A DNA stretch of 64,000 nucleotides from Perca fluviatilis (lineage: Eukaryota; Chordata; Actinopteri; Perciformes; Percidae), in contig NC_053126.1 in NCBI RefSeq assembly GCF_010015445.1, positions 10,665,778 to 10,729,777 of the forward strand. The letters are read 5' to 3'. A program made the translations under genes and the position numbers. Position 1 is the stretch's first letter. Each line of letters starts with the position of its first letter. Below are positions 11,803-24,361 of this stretch, one piece after another. Below the pieces are notes generated by a model that made no database searches, was not told the origin of the DNA, and saw only the letters and a program-made list of their open reading frames with translations.

Positions 11803-11804
<2 letters not shown>

Positions 11805-11877
<73 letters not shown>
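11805..11877. repeat. (AT)n microsatellite behind the tob1 promoter
   Basis: About 73 bp of essentially pure AT dinucleotides, 275 bp upstream of the TATA motif. Such tracts can extrude cruciforms and are prone to length change. Confidence 0.95.
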
Positions 11878-11880
<3 letters not shown>

Positions 11881-12289
11881 ATAGCTTACCCGTCTTTGAG
11901 TTGTCTTGAAACAGATAGGCGTACGTTTATCAATGTGAAAATGTCGTGCTATGCTTTACATACTAAATCATCTCTATTTTCGAGGAAGCTGCACTAACCA
12001 TCTCTATCATTCAAAATTATAGGGACGCTGTGCTATTAATTGATATATTTCAGCACTGTGCACATATCACTCGCTGCTTTTATACCACCGAGTAGAGCAC
12101 CTTAGCCGCTTACGTGACTATAATTTAATTCATATACAAAAAATGCCCTTTTTGTCATAGATTATTCAAATAGGACATTATTTTTCATAACTTGCCGCTA
12201 AAAACTGCAGGAGTTACGATGAATGTAGCCTATAATGCTTGAGAGGAGATTCCCTATAGCGGAACAATACAGCTGGCAGCAGTGTGGGT

Positions 12290-12435
12290 GGTGCTGTATG
12301 CTATCTAGAAAACACATGCGCTGATTGGTCTAAAACGGGGCAGGAGCCCTACGGTGAATGGTGTTCTCGTATCTAAGGTGCTGATGTAGGCTGCGCACGT
12401 CATCGCTCGGCTGAACGCACGTTGTTGCCAAATTT
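12290..12435. promoter_or_regulatory. GC-richer block with CCAAT and CACGTCA motifs, possible distal promoter or enhancer
   Basis: An island of higher GC in AT-rich surroundings, about 0.8 kb upstream of the tob1 TATA box. It has a minus-strand CCAAT (12328-12324), a CACGTCA motif (12396-12402) that overlaps E-box-like and CRE-like patterns, and several CpG dinucleotides. It might be a distal element or alternative promoter of tob1. The sequence alone shows only motifs. Confidence 0.25.
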
Positions 12436-12449
12436 AAAGTGCACCAACA

Positions 12450-15030
12450 CATATAGTTGTATGTTCAGGACATGAAGTCACTGATCTACAATGTCAGTGT
12501 AACGTTACTGTATGTATTGAAAAGGGAAAAGGTCGTAGAATATATATTATTTAAATAAGACCACAATACTGAACTAAATATTTAATAATACTACAATCAA
12601 ATAAAACATTTTCTTCTTCTGTGACATTTATGTAATTATTGTAATTGTAACACAAATCCCACAGAGGATAGAACTATCCTAATTATAATATTTGTTAACA
12701 AAGGTTTTCTAAGGCTGACATCATTTAGGCCTATATCTGCTGATATATATACATATTAACTTGTTGTCTTTAAACCTTTTGTGTTCTTTTCTATTCATAT
12801 CTATTGATAACATGAGAGTCTTTTGTCATCACAGCAGACTGTAATGGAAAAGCAAAGCTGTTATATAGGCCTATACTGACAGAGTGGACTTTTAGACATT
12901 CCTCAAGCACTTAGGTTTGCCAAGTGGAGTCATGTGCTCGTTGTGAGCTGTATATGTGTGCGAAAGGGCTCCCATGGAAAGTGCTGTCTGGTGGTCAAAT
13001 GCATGAGACAGACGATAGATCAGGCAGAGGCAGAGCAGAGGAGAGATTATATGGTTTGACATTGCCCCGTGGATTCTGATTCACAATTTAGCTTAGAGTG
13101 GAAGTGGGTGTGAGAGTGTTTTGGCTGCCAACAACATCATGACTTCCACAGTTGTGGCAAGGTCTTCTGGGTTGATTACAGTAAACAGCTCAGCGCAATC
13201 TAATGTCTTATGTCCTCTTGTATATACATTCTCTGGTAGCTGCTTTTATGATATAGTTTACATACCATGCATGGCTCTTGTGCTTTTTTTCAGTAGTGTG
13301 TAAGTTGTGTGTGCGCGCTTGCTTGTGGTGTGTGTAATAAACAGCTGTCACCTGACAGAGCAAGGTCAGCTGCCATAATGAGGCATGTTAAGACTGCTAT
13401 ATTGTCTTAGGGTGTAATCCTCTAATGTATCCTCCACCCAGTGCCGCTTCTGTCACTTGTGCTTATGAAGGACTGTAACACCCTAAGATCTCTAATCCCC
13501 CAATTGGTCTTCAGTCAGAGTCTTTGCTTTGATTCCAGGAATGTGAATGTGGTTAGAGAGGCAGAAATGAACTAAAATGAGTAATTTACTAAATTTTGTT
13601 GCTCACTTTCAGTGTTTTTATAAAAATCAGACTCTTGCTTGGCTGAGCTGTTTTAGTCTACACTGACTGTACAGGCTTTCTCTGACAGAAAACAGAAAAG
13701 AAGGTGTGGGATATCTTGATATTTACCAAACCATTTACATTTATTATCCCGGTGAATTGAAAATCACCATAAAAAACATGATATTGCGTAAGCAATGACC
13801 TCAACCTAACATCCCAGAGGATGAGCAGAGGCTGCTTCGCTGATGACATAAACATATGAAACACCTGTGATAGGGCCATAAACAGAATTATGCTCAGCAG
13901 CAGACTTGTGACGTCGCATAATAGACCTCTTCCGCTTGTCTCTGAGCCAGTGGGGATCATTGCAATAACAAGAGAGGAGGAACAGAAATCACATAAGTGT
14001 TTAAGGCATGTGATGGCAGAATTAATTGCTGCAAAATGTTTATGTTCAATGTTGTGCAGCAGGGACCCATAAGCAAAAGAGTGGCAACTGACAAACAAGT
14101 AGAGGAGGTTTTTCACACAATACCGCTTCCATGTCTGCCTCCTCTTCTTTTATGCCTTTTTTCGCCCCCTCCCTCTTTCCAGCTCAGATGGAGAGCCTTT
14201 GACGTCACTGGTTGTTGTTACTTAACACAACTCTGCAGAGCGCCCTGGGCTCCTCGTAATAGACAGATGCTTTGCTTTCCCTTTGAAGAGCAAATGAGGT
14301 AGTTGGTGAGACATGCAGTGAAGAAGAGAAAAGGGAGAGGAATACCATGGGTGCAACACTGGCTATGTGCTATTTTTTCTTTGTACTGCCAAAAAAAGTG
14401 ATCATTTGATCATTGATCAAAGTCCCCACTGACAAATATTGTACATATCTTTTCAACAGAACCCTCAATAGAAATTGCATCACTACAATAGGACAAACTA
14501 GATTCATTTATTTTTCTATAGAGGCATGATGGTCTTAAAGGCCTTCTCTTAGTTGATATCCTTGACAAAGATACCAAATGTTCCCTGTGAACTGGCAACA
14601 GGATGAAAAGCCTAATTATCTTAGTAGGGATATAGATATCAATTAGGTGTAAAAACAAATCGAATCAAATTAATCAAATGGGTAGACTGCAGTTAGTTAT
14701 CTCTCTATCTGGCTTGGTCATGGTTGCATGACAACACAACAAAATACGTAGAATCCATCAGCATCACTTAGCATTAGCAGTCAAAACAGCCCTGAAGCCT
14801 AAACAGCAGAAGACAGTGTGCCTCTGTGTCCCATAGTTTGAATATTGAATCTTAAAAACAACTCATCTTTTTTTTGTAACTTTCTAATGAGTCAGTACCT
14901 CAGTTATTATGTCACTGATACATGACATGACCAGCCTGGTATGAAACCTTAGCTACATTTCATGAGTGTCTGGATTTTTACGCAAACATTTTATGGTGTC
15001 ATAAGACAAGTTGTACTTTTTCTTTGCTCT
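12450..15030. other. non-coding stretch, nothing recognised
   Basis: AT-rich intergenic sequence. A 152-codon minus-strand frame at 13658-14116 has no recognisable domain and no codon or motif support. GC-richer patches near 13890-13960 and 14150-14260 show no specific signal. Confidence 0.5.
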
Positions 15031-15033
15031 GGA

Positions 15034-15479
15034 ACAGTCTGTCTAGCCTGGCTCCGTAGGAACGTACTTCCGCGCAATTTTCATTTTCCTTCGAGCGAAG
15101 CCATTCGGTCCGTTGTGGCAACGCTGCCGAATATCCAGAAGTTAAAGCCCGATCAAGAACAATCTTTGCTGAGCTGTGTTGGTGACCATGATGTCATGGC
15201 CCTCCTTCCCCACAGGGTTCGGGAAAAGTTTGATTTTCCAGCTCGCTCCGTTAGCGGTGAAGGAGTTAGCTAAGGCGAACGCTAGCGATGCTAAGACGAC
15301 GTCACGACCAAATGTTAGCGATCGGTTATGGCAGATCCAGGCTCTGGGGAGATCCAATAGTTTTAAACTTCAACAGCGTACCCGCCTTCCAGGAAGTTTA
15401 CACTTGTCAATGGAGAGTGGCCAGACTCTCTGTACAAATGAAATGTACTAGAGTCTGGTAGAACCAGGCTACAGACTGT
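15034..15479. mobile_element. TIR-bounded element carrying a frameshifted helicase-like (RecQ/DEAD-type) fragment
   Basis: The ends are inverted: ACAGTCTGTCTAGCCTGG on the left and, in reverse complement, ACAGTCTGTAGCCTGGTTC on the right. Inside, the plus strand encodes in one frame IQKLKPDQEQSLLSCV then DHDVMALL. After a one-base shift near 15207 it continues as PTGFGKSLIFQLAPL, which contains a Walker A motif (GFGKS). The layout matches the start of a RecQ-like ATPase core (LKPEQ... DVLALLPTGFGKS). The fragment is short and frameshifted, so it is not a functional gene. It looks like a non-autonomous element that captured, or was deleted down to, a helicase segment. Confidence 0.6.
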
Positions 15480-17065
15480 CAGCTGTGGCTGCCCATTATG
15501 CATCAGTGACCTGCAGCGAGTCACACAGCATGCATACACACAGAGGATTTACATGGCACAGTGTATGTACGTGTAAATACAGAGGTTATGTTATCAGTTG
15601 TCACAACAGCAGCATAAGTACTTTTTCTCCTGCACAGTCGCCTTCATAACCCACTGAGGCTGTTACATAATTCATCCGGTGGCAGCCCACTGAGGCAACA
15701 TCAATAGATCAATTCACCATCTACAGAGAGAAAGAGAAAGAGTATCCTAACTTATAGCTAGTAGCTATGTGAAATGAATGTTTCTCCTGCTTATTTGATA
15801 AGACATGCAAATGAGTGATGCTGTCTCTGGAAAGGAAAACCTTGTAACTCTTGACTGAAAACTGAATGTAGGCCTTGTTTTAATTACAGGTTATCTGCTG
15901 TATGTTGTGGTCAGCTGCTTCTGTACATTCTTCCCCATCTTTGTCCTCTTTTCTCTCACTTTTACCTTGTAGCCCTGCTTGGCAAAAATAACGGCAGCAT
16001 GCTGCAGCTTTCACCTCCAGGCAGAGAAAACACAACTCAGTGGCTCATATCCCTCAGTACTGTATGGTCTCGTGAATGGGTTGTCACATGAGTTCCTTTT
16101 AAAGCTAATTCTCTTAATCCTACATTTCTCCAGATTTTGTCGCTCTCCAATTACTCCTCATCCCATCCACCATGCTGTGACTTCCTGCTTTAAAAGGCAG
16201 TGGCACACAGAGGGACAGAGGTAGTCAAGAGAATAGCTCTGTATATGTCAGTATGTACTGAGTGCAAGCGCACGCACGCACGCACACACACACACACACA
16301 CGCAAGCACACACACACACACCTTCCCATCCTCCCAGGTCTTTTTGCACATAAACCGTCTGAGATGATAGAGTGACACCTCCTGTGCCTCAAGGACATGG
16401 AGAATCAATTTGGTAATGAGACGGGGATAGTTGATGGAAAGATAAGAGAAAGGTGCTGAGGTAGTTTTGATTAATCTGTGGCAGTGACAAGGCACATCAC
16501 TTTGTGTGGTTTAGTACCTGACATTATGTTGATTACCTTACATTTTTTATTCTGCACTCTTCTCTCTCTCCAATCATTCATGAGTTTTTAATGTAACTGG
16601 TCCATTAATATGACAGAACAGTAGCTCACAGTGTGCGTATGATCTGGCTGCAGGAGTGGACTTGTACATGTTTCACATCCTCTGGATGAGTTTTAAACAG
16701 CCGGAGGGGTTGTGCTCCGAGTTCGCAATCAAAATAGTAAAAAAAGAGAGCCCAGTAGACTTTCTGCAGCATGGTAGTGTGAAAGAGCACATTGTGAAAT
16801 GAATTATTGACTTCCCACAGTTATAGTATATACAACCCAAGAATGTAGATTCTGACTCTTTTTTTTTTAAACAAATAAATACTGAAAATAAATTTCAGCA
16901 TCTTTCACATGTTTTTATGAGTTAAGTGCAATTCTTTCAAGTTTTTTTTTCTTTAGTGGTTTTCTGCCTTGTTTCAATGTATTGTACATTTCAGAAACAA
17001 TGATATCTGGACAATGGGAAATGAGTAATTTTATCTCCAGCACGCAAGCGGAATTTTCTTATTTA
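15480..17065. other. non-coding stretch, nothing recognised except a microsatellite
   Basis: AT-rich sequence with a (CA)n tract at 16269-16321. No exon or repeat was identified. Confidence 0.5.
16269..16321. repeat. imperfect (CA)n microsatellite
   Basis: About 53 bp of CA with CG interruptions at the left. Confidence 0.85.
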
Positions 17066-17560
17066 TCAGGCCACATCAACACAGCTACGTTTTCATTTCA
17101 AGCGGCATTTTGAGACAAAAACAACATCCTTTCAGACAAAAGTTTTAGCTCCAGTAGCAGAACAAATCTTCGTCCATATTAACACGTCTGACAATGCATA
17201 TCACATGACCATTCGCATACACTGGGCATGCGTGTGCCGATGTAAACAGGAAGCAGATTGTCTGACTGTACTCTGCAGTTGAAAATCATGGATGTGTAAA
17301 TTGAAAATACCGATTATACTTTGAAAAAGAACAACAATGGCGAAAAAGCAAGTCCAGGGATTTATTTGCTTTGACCGACAATGAGGAACTGTTACTGAAA
17401 GGTATAAGTAAGCCTGCCTAACCGATAAGACAAATATCTCCGTTTGTGCCCGTCCAGGCAACAAAGCAACCCCGGAGTTTTCAAACCAAATGGGGGCAGC
17501 AGTGTTTCCAAATGTGTCTTTTTTCGGGGCTCGGAAACGCCGTAGTATAGTGGATGCGTG
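17066..17560. mobile_element. degenerate fish DNA-repeat of the GGCCACRTCAACAC type
   Basis: GGCCACATCAACACAGCTACG near 17070 and GTCCATATTAACACGTCTGAC near 17172 resemble the left end of the element at 23629-24200 and a common fish repeat with CCGTCCACAC-type ends. CpG-rich interior. The right end is not recognisable, so the copy is probably truncated. Confidence 0.35.
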
Positions 17561-17599
17561 GCGCAAATGTAGCAAAAGATACAAGTATCTATACGACAT

Positions 17600-17825
17600 G
17601 AAAAATTCTTTATTTACATTAAGTTTTTATCCTACATCAAAAGTAACAACTGAAATCTGCACTGTATAATATTAAACAGACACACCTTTTTTATGTGGTT
17701 GTTATCTGTAACTGTTGAATTTGATTAATTTCCTATTTCCTCTTGTATGTTGTGTTTGTGGTTTTGCCCTCTACTGCAAATCAAATTTCCCCTCGAGGGA
17801 CAATAACAGTCTGAACTGAACTAAA
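17600..17825 (+). mobile_element. retroelement 3' tail fragment
   Basis: It ends with AAATTTCCCCTCGAGGGACA followed by ATAACAGTCTGAACTGAACT, which resembles a 3' tail I recall from fish non-LTR retroelements. Only the last 200 bp or so are visible, with no coding part. Confidence 0.4.
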
Positions 17826-20345
17826 CAAATTAGAGATTATCTTCCATTGTAGTTGCAGTTGCCTTTCAGAAAAATCTTTTCTTCAGCTTGGTTTCTTTTT
17901 TTTCTTTGCCTGTAATATTTTTTATTCCATTGAGATATATCCAGATTATTTTTGGACTCGGTTAAAACAGATTGCAAAAACCTGGCATCAGAGTGTCTCT
18001 AATGCCTTTTGAGTGTCCATCTGATTGGATTTCATGCTCAGTATGCAGATAAGTACGTGAACCAGGACCTGCATTCAAAATCAAAACATGACAGACCTCT
18101 ACTTTTGGCTTCTACTATTTTTGTCTTCTCCAAAACATCCTGGCATGTATGAACTAGTCAGTCACATTGACATTACACTACATTTGTGGCCACATGTGTC
18201 CTTGGTCACCTCCAAATGTGGCTTGAAGAATTCAGTCATCCACACCTGTGTATAGAGCTTGTGATTGGATCAGTCAAGTCACATTTCAGTGCTTAGTGTG
18301 ACTCTCTGAGGTGTTGGGGAAGCAAAAGTCTCCAGGTTGAAAGAGAGTAGAGGTGCAAGAATGGAAAGTGTGGAAAAAGAGGGGAAATACAAAGGTATAA
18401 AGGACAGCTGGGAGGATATGAAAGAAGAACGAAGGGAGAGAAGACATTTGTGCCCTGAGGGCAGGCGTGACCTCAAAGAGAGATGACAAGGAAAAAGAAA
18501 TGAAGACAGAACTGGTATAGAGATGGAAATATGTGTTGGAAAAAGGAACAGTGACTATAGGACAAAAGATACTCCAAGCAAAAGAATACTGTGCAAAATA
18601 AATTCACGCTAATGCTGTTCATTGCTGGCAATCAAAATCTATTCAACTTCAAAAAGCAAATTCAGCTAAATGGAGCGCCCCTGCTGACAACAGTAGAGCC
18701 CATGACCAAAACACTTCAGGTGGTTTGGAGGTGGTGGCTGCAGAGTCTGTCGCATAATTCTGATTAGAACTGACCCTGGAAAGACACAGTGTGCAATTAG
18801 GATTCACAGAGAGAAATTAAAAGTAAACAGCAGGGGCTGTCTGCTGAGAAGTGGGCCTGATATGTGAGTGGAGAGATGGAGAAAGACAAGAGAGTGGGTT
18901 TGAGGATGAAAGAAAGAAAGGGGGAGAGGGGGGGGGGGTAATCCTGCTGTTGGGTTGAATTGAAGGAGCGAGACTACTCTGTAATCATGGCTGTGGAAAA
19001 CTACTTTGTTGAATCTGTATTGGGTTAGGGTTAGAATCTGTATGTTCAACTGCTCAGCAAGCCTCGCATTCTCTGAATATGTGATCACATCCATCTGTAC
19101 TAACCATATGTGAGTACGTCAATTTCAGACATGTGCGTGTGTGTGTACGTGTGTTCAGTAATCAATGGAGATAAAGTGGTCACGCACCAGCGGGAATCTC
19201 ATCTACCTTCAAATAAGATTCCGCTCATTTAAATAGCTTTATAAACCTCCCATATTATCTTGAAACGTTCTGGTTGTGCTTTTTCTACCAGAGTTTTAAC
19301 TGGTATCACACATCACAAGCAGGACATTAGATAGTGTATTACAATCAGAATTAAAATACCTATGAATCCATTTAGTAAAAAGATGTATACGGCTAAAGTG
19401 GCCTTCCATAGTCTGTGAGCTCACACGTCATTGTGATCCTCCATTGCAAGTCTGTTTATGCCACCTCAGAGGAACATATGTTATGGCTAACCAGCCCACT
19501 TATTGAGAAGGCAGCAAATTAATGTATGCTTGTGTGAATACTGCACTACTTTGATGTGTTTCTGTATGTAATTTGATGACGCACAATACTGAATTATGTA
19601 CCGGCTTAATAGAGTGCTGATCCAAAAATAACAGCACTCTCCAGTGTAAAAAGATTGCATTTTAATATGGCTATATTGTATTGTGTGTGGCCAAAACAGG
19701 CTACGGAGATGTTATTATTACCACTTCTCATGAGAAAGGATTACCCTTTTAATCTGGCTTTTGGAGACCAAGAACATTGTGCAATAAGTAGAAGTGTACA
19801 GATAGGAGGGGCAAATAAGACAAGGCGTCTTATTTTCATATGCATATTTTAAACTGTAGTATTTCATAAATCCCATTAACTTGCATCACATTTAAAGAAT
19901 GATTTTGCATCTTTATCCATAAAGATAAGAGTTGTTCTGTCGGTTCATATTCCACCTCTACATCCACATCATCAACACCTTGACTGATGGCCAACATTTG
20001 ATTTCCCTACTCTTTTGGCTCTAGGCCTGAACCAGTATTAAGCAGAGATAAGAATGAGAACAGTCTGCCTTTTTTTAACCCTAATGTCATCTGAAACAGT
20101 TGTTCTCCTCTCCCAAAATATGAGATGACATAATGTCTCACTGCAATTCAGAGCACTTAAAAAGAGATTTGTAATGTTGAAACGTAGTTCTGGGTATGTC
20201 ACTCTTTATCTCAGACTGGAGACTTACACATACTTTGCCCTGTGGTGCATCTGGTTGGAGCAGACACAACGTACCACATTCACAGTCCATAAACTCTACT
20301 GGTTTCCAGATGTCCTACTCTCTTTCCTCAACTCATTGGGTATGT
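17826..20345. other. non-coding stretch, nothing recognised
   Basis: AT-rich sequence with purine-rich patches (18300-18540, 18850-18940, including a G run near 18931-18939). No exon or defined repeat was found. Confidence 0.5.
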
Positions 20346-20353
20346 ATATATAT

Positions 20354-20364
20354 ATGTGTGTGTG

Positions 20365-20420
<56 letters not shown>
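20354..20420. repeat. (TG)n microsatellite
   Basis: About 67 bp of TG dinucleotides preceded by a short TA run. Confidence 0.95.
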
Positions 20421-20423
<3 letters not shown>

Positions 20424-20709
20424 CAACAGGTCTATGTTAGATCTCCTGCTGCCTTATCAGTGAGTCACACACAACACAGATACATGCACACACGCAGTGC
20501 ACGCCTGCATTGCACACACTAGCAACTGCGCGTGACTTCCAACAGCCAATGGTTGTACCTGTTTTGGGAACAGATATGATATGATGGTAGTGGCTGATGA
20601 CATCAAAATGACTACAGATAAGTGTCAGTTATCGTGTATCAGATAATCCTATAAGAGGATAATCAGTTAAAAAATGCAGGGATTTCAGCTGTCACATCAT
20701 AAACCTAAG

Positions 20710-21195
20710 TTAAAAGAGTACTCCACAAATTTAGCATTGCACTCCTGAACCATTTTTGGACTCACGATGTAAACGTTCAGTAAAAAAAAAAAAAAACGAT
20801 GCAGCCGAACCAGAGATATCGTCTTTTTTATTATATGCATTCCTCTTCCTTGTCCATACCTGCCACCTACATTACCCACAATGCTACTGCTGACAGTTCG
20901 GGCAGAGATTCTGGTGTGTTATGCTATCAATGGCTAATGTAGCCTAGGGTCGCCAGCCTTAAGCAGCGATGAGGAGCGGGCTTAGACTTCTTTCTAAATC
21001 AAATCACCTGATTATTTTTTTCATTGGGTCTTCAGCCCCAGCCGATGCTGACTCATGTGACATCACTTGAGGCAATTTATCCGACTTTGTGCTTCCCCCT
21101 CTGGAGCCACAGAAAGGCTTTATAGAACTTTTTTTTCACATATGCTTTATTATTCCCCAACTTTGATATGTAAAATCAGTGGAGTTCCCCTTTAA
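20710..21195. mobile_element. MITE with TTAAAAGAGTACTCCAC / TTAAAGGGGAACTCCAC ends
   Basis: The two ends are inverted and match at 14 of 17 positions. The 486-bp interior has no transposase reading frame and holds a poly(A) run near 20779-20793. This is the architecture of a non-autonomous DNA transposon. Confidence 0.6.
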
Positions 21196-22139
21196 ATTTT
21201 ACCTTTCTCTTACTTATGTCTTCTAATTCAGCTGGACACAAAATACATTGTGTGAGCAAAATTGAAACATGCATGTGTGTATACTGTGCATATACTTTCT
21301 CATATTGTTGCTAATTCAGATTTTAATAGCCAACAATGACAAACCAAGATAAGACAAGATAAACCCAATCCCCTTCACCTTTTAAACTCCTCACACTCAC
21401 CTTGCAAAATACCTTCATCGGTCAAACTCTTTGTTTACTTTGGTGTACTCTTTCAAAGTTGCCCCCAAAACAAAGAGCTCAAACCAAACAACACCACAAC
21501 ACTCTGCCTCTCCTTAATCTTCTACTAAAAGGTAGCGGCCAGCCACTGCGCTTCACACCTAAATGTCTCTGTCATCTGAAATCCGTGAGAGGTGGCTCAT
21601 GACTCACTGAATCAGTTACAAATGCCCTTTGATCCAGAGGGAAACACATATGGTGTCCCAGCCTCCTGGTGTCAGAGAGACAGCCGCGTTGTTTCTCTTG
21701 TCCTGACCTTTGCCCTATCATACTTATTTTTACATAATGGTGCCAGAGATGATATCTTTGGACTACTGGCAACTGCTGTTGAGAAGGTGGGAGGGACTCT
21801 GTGAGCATGTGACCAAGGTCTTGTTTTTTACATTTTGGTATCTTTTTTTCTCATTTTTTGTTGTTTTTGTTACAACTTTTTTGTGGCTTTCTCAAACAAT
21901 TGTCACTTTTCTGTAAATTTGTTGCTTTTGCCGACATGTTTGTATGCTGTTTGTCGCATTTTTGTTGACATGAAGCCCTACAAAACAACAACTTATTTCA
22001 CAGCCTGAATATGAAAACTCTCTGCCTCTGGGGGAATTTCTGAGTCTCAGAGTCTGCAAATCTGCCATATTCTGCTTTGAATGTCAGGTAATTGCAGTTT
22101 AAAAAAACACTTTCCTGTGTTTCTGGTTTGGCGCACAAC

Positions 22140-22220
22140 TAGGCGTGCCAAAATTTATTGTTAACCCAAATTGATATACGGGCCGGATTTGGCCTGTGGG
22201 CCTTGAGTTTGACACATGTG
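22140..22220. mobile_element. terminal fragment of a DNA repeat (GGGCCGGATTTGGCC type)
   Basis: The short stretch CGGGCCGGATTTGGCCTGTG followed by GGCCTTGAGTTTGACACATG resembles the end of a very common fish dispersed element. The other end was not found nearby. Confidence 0.35.
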
Positions 22221-22670
22221 ATCTATGGGCAGTTTAAACTTCATCAGAAGTGCTTGTCGCGTGGTAGCTTCTTTTGAACTTCTTTCTCCGGCTCTCTTTT
22301 TTTGTTGGTTACACAACTGTTTCTGCCACTTTTAATGTACAACCGATTAAAACATTATGAATGCCTCTCAGAAGATACAGGCTAAAAATGTGCACCGTTA
22401 TTTAAACGATATTGCATCTCCCTCCTCTCTATGACTACCCAGCCTTTAAGTGTGGCTGCTACAGCTAGTAACACTTTTGATTTCCGACTAGGTTGGACAA
22501 CACGTTGGACGGACTATTTCTTTTTGAGCATAACCTGACCCTTGGTGTCTCCTATCCACCTTCATGTCTGTGAAACATCTGAGTAAACTGCAGCAACAGA
22601 GCACCTGTAGGAAACCCACCCGAACACACTGGAAGAACATTAACATAGAAAGCTCAAACCTTAAATAAGT

Positions 22671-23123
22671 TAATAGTGCGTTTCTTTTACCTCGGAACTC
22701 GGAAGCCGAAGCTGGGAATGACATCACACCTGAGTCGAATGCGCTCCATTTAGTCGGATTTTCATTGTTTCCTTAGCTCTATCCAGGTTAGCCATGGTTA
22801 GCAATGCCAGTTTATAACAACGCAATATGCTGTTTTTTGTGCATACAAACAGCGTAACAACATGTCCACAGATAGAAGTTGGACAGGACTGCGTGTCCCA
22901 CTGATTCAGTGATACACAAATAAGACAGAAGTGCTTATAACTGTATGTTACTACAGCTTTCACAACTGTTGATACACGGAGCAGCCATGTTGGATTTTGA
23001 GCTTGGGGAACTCGTTGAGTTGAGAACACGAGTTCCGAGCTCGACAATCCGAGGTCAGGGGGCGTGTTTCCGACTTTGACCTCGGAAAATCCGACTTCCG
23101 AGTACAAATGGAACGCACTATTA
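22671..23123. mobile_element. MITE with TAATAGTGCGTTYC inverted ends
   Basis: The left end TAATAGTGCGTTTC and the reverse complement of the right end TAATAGTGCGTTCC match at 13 of 14 positions. Secondary inverted motifs around CTCGGAACTCGGAAG and CCGACTTCCGAGTAC follow just inside. The outer TTA/TAA could be a duplicated target. There is no transposase; a 127-codon minus-strand frame inside has no known domain. Confidence 0.7.
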
Positions 23124-23628
23124 GTATGAGGAGGCAGTTATAGTGGGTTTATAGTCTTTATATCATATTATTTCATATCATATTAATTTCTACCACATTT
23201 GGACATGCGAATGAACAATGCAGTGCACAGATCTCCAAAATAGCACCTTAAAACCCTCTGGAAGGCCTGTCACACAATTGTCAATTCACATCAACATCTC
23301 GGCTCTGGTCAGACACGTAACAGCAACTCTAAACTAGCAACTCTAAACTACCTCTACCAGGTGAATTGGCACCCAGCAGTGAAGAGAAAATGGCTGCAAT
23401 CACAGTCTACGGGAAAGGAAGCAAAATGAATAGAATCAAGGAGGTACATCATCACAGTTATTGTGTGTAAAAGTCTCCTATTGTGCTTTTGTTTTTCTTT
23501 GTCTGCATGTGTCTGAAGTGTGTCTGTGTTAATGCTGACACGTGTGTGATGTGTGCAGGTACATGGGTCTGTTACTTCTGCTGCTTCGTCCTAAAACTCC
23601 AACTGGCTACAGCAAATGTGAAACTTTT

Positions 23629-24200
23629 CTAAGGCCACGTCAACACGTACCAAAACTATCTTTTTTTCCCCCGTCTTCACTGGCATCGTTTCAAGAATGT
23701 TTGCGTCCAAACGGATCCATTTGTAAATGACTCCACACGCTACTTTATATTCCAGGCCTGTAGGTGGCGCTGTTTTGGCTATAGAAATTCCCCAAAAACG
23801 GAGGACAGGCGGAGCTTGCGCGCTGTATACAAACAGACAGTAGAAGAAGAAACCAAACAGCCCTAGTAACCCTAATAGGCTCAATATCTTCTCCAGCAGG
23901 AACACAAGCATGTAGTCCGCCATTGTTGTTGTTATGAGACGTCGTCGCGGGATAAGAGATCGAAGGCTATAGGTCAAGGGGTGTGGCGATGACATCATCG
24001 ATACGCAAGTATGTGGCTTCGCCATCCAAACGAAGACCCAAGGGTGGCGTTTTCGAATTTTTTCACCTTGGGACCAGGTTTCAAAAAAGTGCGTCTTCAG
24101 GCAGTGCGTTTACAGGATTCGTTTGGACGATCGGCCAAAACGATGCAAAACGATGCAAAACGTGCGTTTACACCAAAAAAGCTTTCCGTGTGGATGGCAG
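23629..24200. mobile_element. non-autonomous DNA repeat, CTAAGGCCACGTCAACACG type
   Basis: The left end is CTAAGGCCACGTCAACACGT. Near the right end, sequence related in reverse complement reads TGCCATCCACACGG. The interior is CpG-rich and has a short GATGCAAAACGATGCAAAAC duplication. It resembles a fish repeat with CCGTCCACACG-type ends. No coding support. Confidence 0.45.
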
Positions 24201-24361
24201 TATAGGTGGATGAATCACTATGCAATCTGCTAAACACAGACAAGCAAAACCCACGTGTATATAATTAAAGATTCACTAAATACAAAAAAAGTAGAATTTC
24301 AGCAAACTAACTGAAGGATTTTATTTAAGTAGCTGCTGGCTGCTGGCTCAGGTCTACTCCT

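Noticed and set aside
13658..14116. 152-codon minus-strand frame
   Set aside because: No domain, no homolog recognised, no promoter or splice context; frames of this length arise by chance in a 64-kb window.
19018..19034. Telomere-like GGGTTAGGGTTAG
   Set aside because: Only two units; far too short to indicate an interstitial telomere.
20174..20522. Cys-Val repeat reading frames
   Set aside because: Artefacts of translating a (TG)n microsatellite; the same applies to frames at 45134-45376 and 45768-46275.
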